From the NCBI GenBank assembly GCA_007126465.1, contig SLBE01000150.1, forward strand, positions 1 to 18,809: 18,809 nucleotides of DNA, read 5' to 3'. Below, piece by piece: positions 14,446-18,809 of the stretch (the stretch's first letter is position 1; each line of letters begins with the position of its first letter). This DNA comes from Syntrophomonadaceae bacterium. Lineage in GTDB: Bacteria > Bacillota > Dethiobacteria > DTU022. Under the pieces are notes generated by a model. It made no database searches. It saw only the letters and a list, made by a program, of their open reading frames with translations, and was not told the origin of the DNA. The translations under genes were made by a program, and so were the position numbers.

Positions 14446-15105
14446 TCACCACCTGTTAATCCTGGTAAGCTGGTTTAAACATAGCAAGCCTATTATTGTA
14501 ATTGCGCTGATCAAAACTACCAAAAAATTGGCCTGCTCATAATTTCCACCCTGTACTGCATCATAAATAGCTATCGACATAGTTTGTGTTTTACCGGGTA
14601 TATTTCCTGCCACCATCAGGGTTGCCCCGAATTCACCCATAGCCCGGGCAAAAGTCAGGACAAGGCCCGCTATAATGCCCTGCCAGGCCAGGGGCAGGGT
14701 AATACGGAAAAAAATAGCTGTTTCCGATTTTCCGAGGGTCCTGGCTACATCTTCCGTATTTTTATCAACACTTTCTATGCTGGCCTGTACAGCCCTCACC
14801 ATCAGCGGTAAAGATACTATCGCCGCTGCCAGCACAGCTCCCTGCCAGGTAAAAACCAGGCTGATTTGCAGAAAATCCTGCAGCCAGCGCCCGATTATAC
14901 TTTGTCTGCCAATAAGGACAAGCAGGTAATAACCAAGTACTGTAGGAGGCAGCACCATCGGCAGCATCACAAATGTAGAAAGAAGGCTGCTGCCTATAAA
15001 TTTCCGCCTGGCCAACAGCCAACCCAGGGGAATGCCAATAAGGGCAGTAAAAAGGCTAGCATAGAAAGCAATTTTTAATGAAAGATATACCGGCATCCAA
15101 TTCAA
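14446..15105 (-). CDS. modB: Molybdate ABC transporter permease (219 aa)
   Basis: A five- to six-helix permease of the ModB/CysTW type. The ATPase-coupling EAA-like loop reads DVARTLGKSETAIFFRITLP, and GPFGATLMVAGN-like family features appear as MGEFGATLMVAGNIPGKTQTM, typical of ModB. The longest frame reaches 15168, overlapping modA by 50 bp. GGAGG (15118-15114) is 8 bp before TTG 15105, and the first helix then follows directly (MPVYLSLKIAFYASLF), so TTG 15105 is the better start. It lies between modA (13 bp upstream) and modC (4 bp downstream) in one operon. Confidence 0.9.
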   Translation of the reverse strand: MNWMPVYLSLKIAFYASLFTALIGIPLGWLLARRKFIGSSLLSTFVMLPMVLPPTVLGYYLLVLIGRQSIIGRWLQDFLQISLVFTWQGAVLAAAIVSLPLMVRAVQASIESVDKNTEDVARTLGKSETAIFFRITLPLAWQGIIAGLVLTFARAMGEFGATLMVAGNIPGKTQTMSIAIYDAVQGGNYEQANFLVVLISAITIIGLLCLNQLTRINRW

Positions 15106-15118
15106 TGGCGAAACCTCC

Positions 15119-15919
15119 TTACTGAGGAAGATAAAACCGATGCTGTTCCAGGATAGCTCTACCTTCATGTCCTCTTATATATGCAGCAAACCTGGCAGCC
15201 ATTTCTTTCTTCCGGGAATGACTTACTACTCCAAGCACGTTTTTCAGAGGTGTATGAAGTTCTTCATCAATCAAAGAATATTTTATTCCCGGAACATCTG
15301 CAAATGACAGGGCAATAATACCGACAGGGGCATTACCTGTTTGAACATACTGCATAGCCTGGGATACAGTTTCTGCATAAACCAATTTATCTTCTATCTG
15401 ATCCCAGAGACCTTCGTTCTGCAGGGCCTCTTTTCCGGCAAAACCATAGGGTGCGTGATTTGGGTTAGCAATAACTACAATATCAACCTGATCTGAAAGC
15501 AGGTCCCCAAACACATCAACTTCCAGGGGAAATTCTTCGTTTACAGCTAAAACAATTCGGCCCAGGGCAAAAATATGCAGCGACTCTTCTATAACATCTC
15601 CCTGGGACACTAAATTGTCGACAAAGCTTGCATTAGCCGAGCAAAACAAGTCTACCGGAGCACCACCGGCGATTTGCTGGGCAAGGTTACCGGAAGCCCC
15701 AAACTGAAAAACAACTTTTACTCCAGTATCTTCTTCAAAGGCAGAACCGATTTCTTCCATGGCAAACCGTAAACCGGTAGCAGCGGCAACATGCAGCTCT
15801 GCAGAGCTGTCATCTTCTACTTTTTGTATTTCCTGCTTATCAGCCAAACCGCAGGATGCAGGGATCATTATTAAGAGTAATTGCAAAAAAATAGCATATA
15901 TAATAGCCCTTCTCAACAA
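15119..15919 (-). CDS. modA: Molybdate-binding periplasmic-type lipoprotein (266 aa)
   Basis: A solute-binding protein of the ModA family. An Arg-Arg start and hydrophobic stretch (residues 5-19) end in IPASC, so Cys23 is a likely lipid attachment site although position -3 is Pro. The mature part begins LHVAAATGLRFAMEEIG, followed by VVFQFGASGNLAQQI and GAPVDLFCSAN, the oxyanion-binding loops of this family; VVIANPNHAPYGFAGKEAL and the C-terminal FAAYIRGHEGRAILEQ match too. The start is TTG 15919 with GGAGGAG 6 bp upstream. It is preceded by a ModE-type operator and begins the transport operon. Confidence 0.9.
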   Translation of the reverse strand: MLRRAIIYAIFLQLLLIMIPASCGLADKQEIQKVEDDSSAELHVAAATGLRFAMEEIGSAFEEDTGVKVVFQFGASGNLAQQIAGGAPVDLFCSANASFVDNLVSQGDVIEESLHIFALGRIVLAVNEEFPLEVDVFGDLLSDQVDIVVIANPNHAPYGFAGKEALQNEGLWDQIEDKLVYAETVSQAMQYVQTGNAPVGIIALSFADVPGIKYSLIDEELHTPLKNVLGVVSHSRKKEMAARFAAYIRGHEGRAILEQHRFYLPQ

Positions 15920-16001
15920 CCGATTCTCCTCCCGGTAGAAATTAATCAGTATTCTAAATTGGTATCAACCTGTCATCATTATCTGTAAAAAAACAGGCAT
16001 G

Positions 16002-16025
16002 CGTTATTCTTTTGCGCGAATAACA
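16002..16025. promoter_or_regulatory. ModE-type operator upstream of modA
   Basis: CGTTATTC (16002-16009) and GAATAACA (16018-16025) form an inverted repeat (7 bp perfect, GTTATTC / GAATAAC) with an 8-bp spacer. The 24-bp span and the CGTTAT...ATAAC ends match the spacing of the ModE site I recall from Escherichia coli modABC. It lies between the modE-like gene and modA. Confidence 0.7.
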
Positions 16026-16048
16026 CTTTCCAAAAAAAATAACCTCAA
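16020..16048 (-). promoter_or_regulatory. Candidate modA promoter overlapping the operator
   Basis: On the minus strand TTGAGG (16048-16043) is followed after 17 bp by TGTTAT (16025-16020). The -10 box is the operator's right arm, so bound regulator would block it. A second weaker candidate lies closer to the gene. Confidence 0.4.
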
Positions 16049-16056
16049 CAACCTGA

Positions 16057-16389
16057 TTATATCATAAAGTATCTCTTTATTTCTTCATTGATTTTTTTAT
16101 CTATACTGGCCATAATGGCCTCATATTTTTGTATAAAATCCTTCGCTTCACTGGTAATGGTAGAACCGCCTCCTGTTTTGCCGCCAATTGTTCGCTCCAG
16201 AAGTTTAATCTGCAGTTCTGCTTCAATTTGCTTTATCACCTTCCATGCTTTGCTGTAAGACATTCCCATAGAAAGAGCTGCCTGCCTGAGTGAGCCCAGC
16301 TCCTCGACTTTTTTTAAAAGCATTTGCGGTCCCTCTCCAAAAACCTTTTTATCATTTTTGATCAGCCAAAAACGAAATCTGTAATCCAT
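16057..16389 (-). CDS. ModE-like DNA-binding regulator, HTH domain only (110 aa)
   Basis: This matches the N-terminal LysR-like winged helix-turn-helix of ModE: a first strand (YRFRFWLIKNDKKVFGEGP), helices with SLRQAALSMGMSYSKAWKVIKQIE (33-56), and the wing ERTIGGKTGGGSTITSEA (65-82), whose GGKxGGGxxLT form is diagnostic. A C-terminal helix ends the protein at residue 110. Full-length ModE is about 260 aa and carries two TOBE/MOP domains that sense molybdate; they are absent here. It lies 137 bp upstream of modA in the same direction, with the operator between. GGTGAG is 5 bp before the ATG. Confidence 0.88.
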   Translation of the reverse strand: MDYRFRFWLIKNDKKVFGEGPQMLLKKVEELGSLRQAALSMGMSYSKAWKVIKQIEAELQIKLLERTIGGKTGGGSTITSEAKDFIQKYEAIMASIDKKINEEIKRYFMI

Positions 16390-16428
16390 TGAAGCTCACC
16401 GCTTTCATCTTATCAATTTGTCTGACGG

Positions 16429-16458
16429 ATAATATAGCTAAACAAGCAATCAATACAA
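16429..16458 (-). promoter_or_regulatory. Candidate promoter of the modE-like gene
   Basis: On the minus strand TTGTAT (16458-16453) and TATTAT (16434-16429) are 18 bp apart, 40 bp before the ATG. Confidence 0.35.
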
Positions 16459-16491
16459 GAAGTCAAACGAAAATGTAGTTCTATAATAATG

Positions 16492-17640
16492 CTACTGATC
16501 GAAGGTTGCAACCTGGTTGCGACCGTTTTGCTTGGCATAGTATAAAGCTCTGTCTGCATCTCTTATTAACACCGCTGAGTTTGCATTTTTCTGAGGCACT
16601 GCAGAAGCTACTCCAAGGCTTATTGTGACTATATCTGCAGCAGCAGAATACTGATGCGACATAGCCAGGTTTTCTATTTGATAGCGAATAATTTCCGCCA
16701 ATTCTACTGCTTTTTGCAGGCTTAACTCCGGTAAGAGGAAAACAAATTCTTCTCCCCCATATCGAGCCACCAGGTCACTAGATCTATTTACAGCACTGGC
16801 CAGCTTACCTGCTACTGCCTTTAAACAGTCATCGCCTGCTAAATGGCCATAATTATCATTATAATTTTTAAAGCAATCGACATCTGCCAGAATCAGTGAG
16901 ACAGGCCGCTGATTTCTTAAAGCTCTATTCCATTCGACTTCAAGCTGCTTTTCGAAGTGGCGTCTATTGGCAATTCCGGTCAACCCATCAGACAAACTTT
17001 GCTGCAGGATAGTTTGCTTAAGCTTATAGGCCTGGTTCATACCGTAATTAGTGCTAAAAAAAGCAGTGCCAATGCCTATAATAACACCAATGAGTAATGC
17101 TGTTGCAGCAAAATAATCCGAGTATACAGGATGCATAAGTTCAAATACCAGCCCGGGCGAAATTGGTATTAGCCCTGCGAGCTCCATAAATGCAGTCCCC
17201 GTAAAAAGTAATACGCCCATTAGCGCTGCATAGAAGGCTGTCCTGTAATCTAAGAAAACTCGATAAGCAGCAACAATCACTACGACATAAAGCACGGCAT
17301 GTGAAGCCATTGTTCCTACGTAATATAAAAGAAGTTGATTTGTAGCCAGCTCAATAAATACGGGTATAATGGCAATTTTATTTAATAATTCCCGGCTAAA
17401 AACATCTTTTGATATTGCCAGGTTGACAATAAAATAGCTGACGGTTAATGTTACCCATAAGAGAAAAGCCGCCTGCTGGGCTTCCAGATGATGTCCATGC
17501 CCATGCTGTCTTAAAAAAAATAAAAATGTCAGTCCAAAAATGGTTGGCAAAATAAACTGAAGGCGTACCCGAGCAGCAACTTTTAGCAAGCCAGCATCAA
17601 GTTTCTCCGCATCAATCGATGTAAAAATTTCTCTGTTCAA
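16492..17640 (-). CDS. Membrane-anchored diguanylate cyclase (382 aa)
   Basis: About six N-terminal membrane helices (residues 28-200) are followed by a GGDEF domain: SDGLTGIANRRHF (217-229), LADVDCFKNYNDNYGHLAGD (251-270), and the active-site RYGGEEF (293-299). RSSD at 286-289 is the inhibitory I-site, five residues before GGEEF, so product inhibition by c-di-GMP is likely. It therefore should make c-di-GMP from two GTP. The first loop contains the His cluster QHGHGHH (45-51). The start is uncertain: TTG 17640 has no good ribosome binding site, while GGAGG about 30 bp upstream is 8 bp before an in-frame ATC. It follows the S51-like gene by 47 bp. Confidence 0.92.
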   Translation of the reverse strand: MNREIFTSIDAEKLDAGLLKVAARVRLQFILPTIFGLTFLFFLRQHGHGHHLEAQQAAFLLWVTLTVSYFIVNLAISKDVFSRELLNKIAIIPVFIELATNQLLLYYVGTMASHAVLYVVVIVAAYRVFLDYRTAFYAALMGVLLFTGTAFMELAGLIPISPGLVFELMHPVYSDYFAATALLIGVIIGIGTAFFSTNYGMNQAYKLKQTILQQSLSDGLTGIANRRHFEKQLEVEWNRALRNQRPVSLILADVDCFKNYNDNYGHLAGDDCLKAVAGKLASAVNRSSDLVARYGGEEFVFLLPELSLQKAVELAEIIRYQIENLAMSHQYSAAADIVTISLGVASAVPQKNANSAVLIRDADRALYYAKQNGRNQVATFDQ

Positions 17641-17687
17641 ATTGCTGGATAAAAGCTTGATACCCTATACCTCCAGTATGCCTTTAC

Positions 17688-18809
17688 CTAATAGCGCCAC
17701 CTTGGTCCCTCAACTGTATCTTCAAGGGTTACTCCGGCAGATTGAAGAATGTCTCGCAGCCTGTCTGCCTCGGCCCATCTTTTTTCCCGGCGATACTCTT
17801 CACGCAGCCGGACTATCTCATTGACAAGGATTCCAAATTTGCCGGGTATCTCCTGAAATGAACGCTCAAATCCGGTACCGGCTAAAACAATCATTTCACG
17901 GTAAAGCTCACGGCCCTGTGAGATAAATTCAGGGTTTTCCAGGTCAAGCTGAGCTTGCCACAGGAAGCGGTCTGCTTCAAGAAGCTGGGTTGTCATGGTT
18001 GCTGTATCGTTTTCTTCCAGGGCTTTTTGAAAAACATTTTCTATTTCATGTAATCTATCCCAAAAAGATATTTTTTCTTCATGTTGAGATTGCGGTTGCG
18101 CTGAAGCAGTTTCCCCTATTGTGGTACCATCAACAGTTTGGTTTGACTCATCTACACAGACTAACTGTTCTAGGGTAATTGTTTCACCGCGTCCATAGTA
18201 CTGCTCGATACCACCACACCTGATAGTAATCTGGCCAAGTCCTTCTACATGAGCCATGCCGGTTGAAAAATCAAGTATACAAGCTGTATGTTCATCTATT
18301 CCAAGGATAGTCGTCTCCGGGGGCAACTGCTTCTCCAGGGCCAGAAACCGCCTTTCTCCCATATAACAGTAACGGGTATCATGGTTTCCCCCTTCAGCAT
18401 TATTCCAGTGCGGAATTACTACAATATCAAGGCCAAGATGACCGAGGATATTAAGACCTTCTTCCCAGTATAATGGCTGCCCCACCTTGTATATTTCGTA
18501 AACAGGCAGGGTATGGCTCCCCGTGGTCAGGGCAGCTGCACTTGCAGAAACCAGGCAGCCTCCTTTTGTAATCATAGCGTTTAGGAGGGTAGGAACCGGG
18601 GTATCCTTAAGCTGTCGCACTGTGTAGGTGGGACTGCCCGGGCCTATTAGAACAAAGTTTGCTTCACTGAGTTGACGGTTAACCTGCTCAATATCAGAAG
18701 CAGTAGCAGATTCAACAGATTTGAAAGAAGCAATCTCCATACTGTGTAGAACCTGCTCTTCAAAGTATTTAACTGCCCTGCGGGCAAGTAAGTCTACATT
18801 TTCCTGAAA
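17688..18809 (-). CDS. S51/cyanophycinase-like domain fused to CysS-like C-terminal domain (partial)
   Basis: The frame stays open to the window edge (at least 373 residues), so the true start lies beyond 18809; the ATG at 18740 is internal. The N-terminal part is like class-I glutamine amidotransferase/peptidase S51 folds: FVLIGPGSPTYTVRQL, then GGCLVSASAAALTTG, where SAS/SAA aligns with the nucleophile elbow GxSAGA, and later HWNNAEGGNHDTRYC. After a linker rich in Gln, Ser and Glu comes a helical segment. The last 40 residues (EEYRREKRWAEADRLRD, LQSAGVTLEDTVEG, RWRY) copy the C-terminal end of cysteinyl-tRNA synthetase. No synthetase catalytic domain is present in the window. The function is unknown; a hydrolase with a tRNA-binding-like tail is one inference. 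Confidence 0.8.
   Translation of the reverse strand, partial: FQENVDLLARRAVKYFEEQVLHSMEIASFKSVESATASDIEQVNRQLSEANFVLIGPGSPTYTVRQLKDTPVPTLLNAMITKGGCLVSASAAALTTGSHTLPVYEIYKVGQPLYWEEGLNILGHLGLDIVVIPHWNNAEGGNHDTRYCYMGERRFLALEKQLPPETTILGIDEHTACILDFSTGMAHVEGLGQITIRCGGIEQYYGRGETITLEQLVCVDESNQTVDGTTIGETASAQPQSQHEEKISFWDRLHEIENVFQKALEENDTATMTTQLLEADRFLWQAQLDLENPEFISQGRELYREMIVLAGTGFERSFQEIPGKFGILVNEIVRLREEYRREKRWAEADRLRDILQSAGVTLEDTVEGPRWRY

Noticed and set aside
15106..15168. 21-codon extension of modB
   Set aside because: It is modA coding sequence in another frame, with GGAGG placed 8 bp before TTG 15105.
1..18809. Mobile element or phage origin of the accessory-looking genes
   Set aside because: No transposase, integrase, target-site duplication or tRNA boundary was seen; the genes look chromosomal.

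Overview
The window reads as chromosomal DNA of a Bacillota (Firmicutes) bacterium, most likely a Clostridia-type anaerobe. The signs are strong AGGAGG-like ribosome binding sites, many TTG/GTG starts, sigma-A promoters with extended TGnTATAAT -10 boxes, a c-di-GMP-I riboswitch with an intrinsic terminator, a Gate-domain membrane protein of the spore-maturation type, and a LepA of typical bacterial form. No rRNA, tRNA, insertion sequence, CRISPR array or phage gene is visible. Genus cannot be read from this sequence.

Layout. 1-1200: a small charged coiled-coil protein (minus) behind a strong promoter with a palindrome over its -35 box, then an HD-domain phosphohydrolase (plus). 1193-5402: a minus-strand block with a DHH-family phosphoesterase, a GNAT acetyltransferase, the N-terminal stub of a lost FAD-dependent oxidoreductase, the translation factor gene lepA with its own extended -10 promoter, and a DsrE-like protein. 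5578-7572: a promoter, c-di-GMP-I aptamer and terminator controlling an HD-GYP phosphodiesterase, followed by a HepT-like protein whose catalytic Arg appears lost. 7755-11295: a tightly overlapping three-gene ABC-2 export operon whose ATPase carries an N-terminal MORN-repeat domain. 11595-13772: a short-chain dehydrogenase, a tiny membrane-protein gene (minus) interrupted by an in-frame UGA, and a double-Gate membrane protein. 13785-16389: a molybdate uptake cluster (modE-like regulator, modA, modB, modC) with a ModE-type operator in front of modA. 16492-18809: a membrane diguanylate cyclase, then the 3' part of a fusion of an S51/cyanophycinase-like domain with a CysS-like C-terminal domain, running off the window.

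How the genes fit together. Three elements concern cyclic di-GMP: a sensor RNA, a predicted degrading enzyme (HD-GYP) directly under that RNA, and a GGDEF synthase with an intact inhibitory site about 10 kb away. In the molybdate cluster both the regulator and the ATPase lack the usual molybdate-binding TOBE/MOP domains. The most unusual items are the MORN-ABC fusion exporter, the UGA-interrupted small membrane protein with a SECIS-like hairpin, and the riboswitch-HD-GYP feedback unit. Several starts are placed inside the longest open frame because a ribosome binding site or promoter position decides them. All positions come from reading the sequence by eye; no database search was run.
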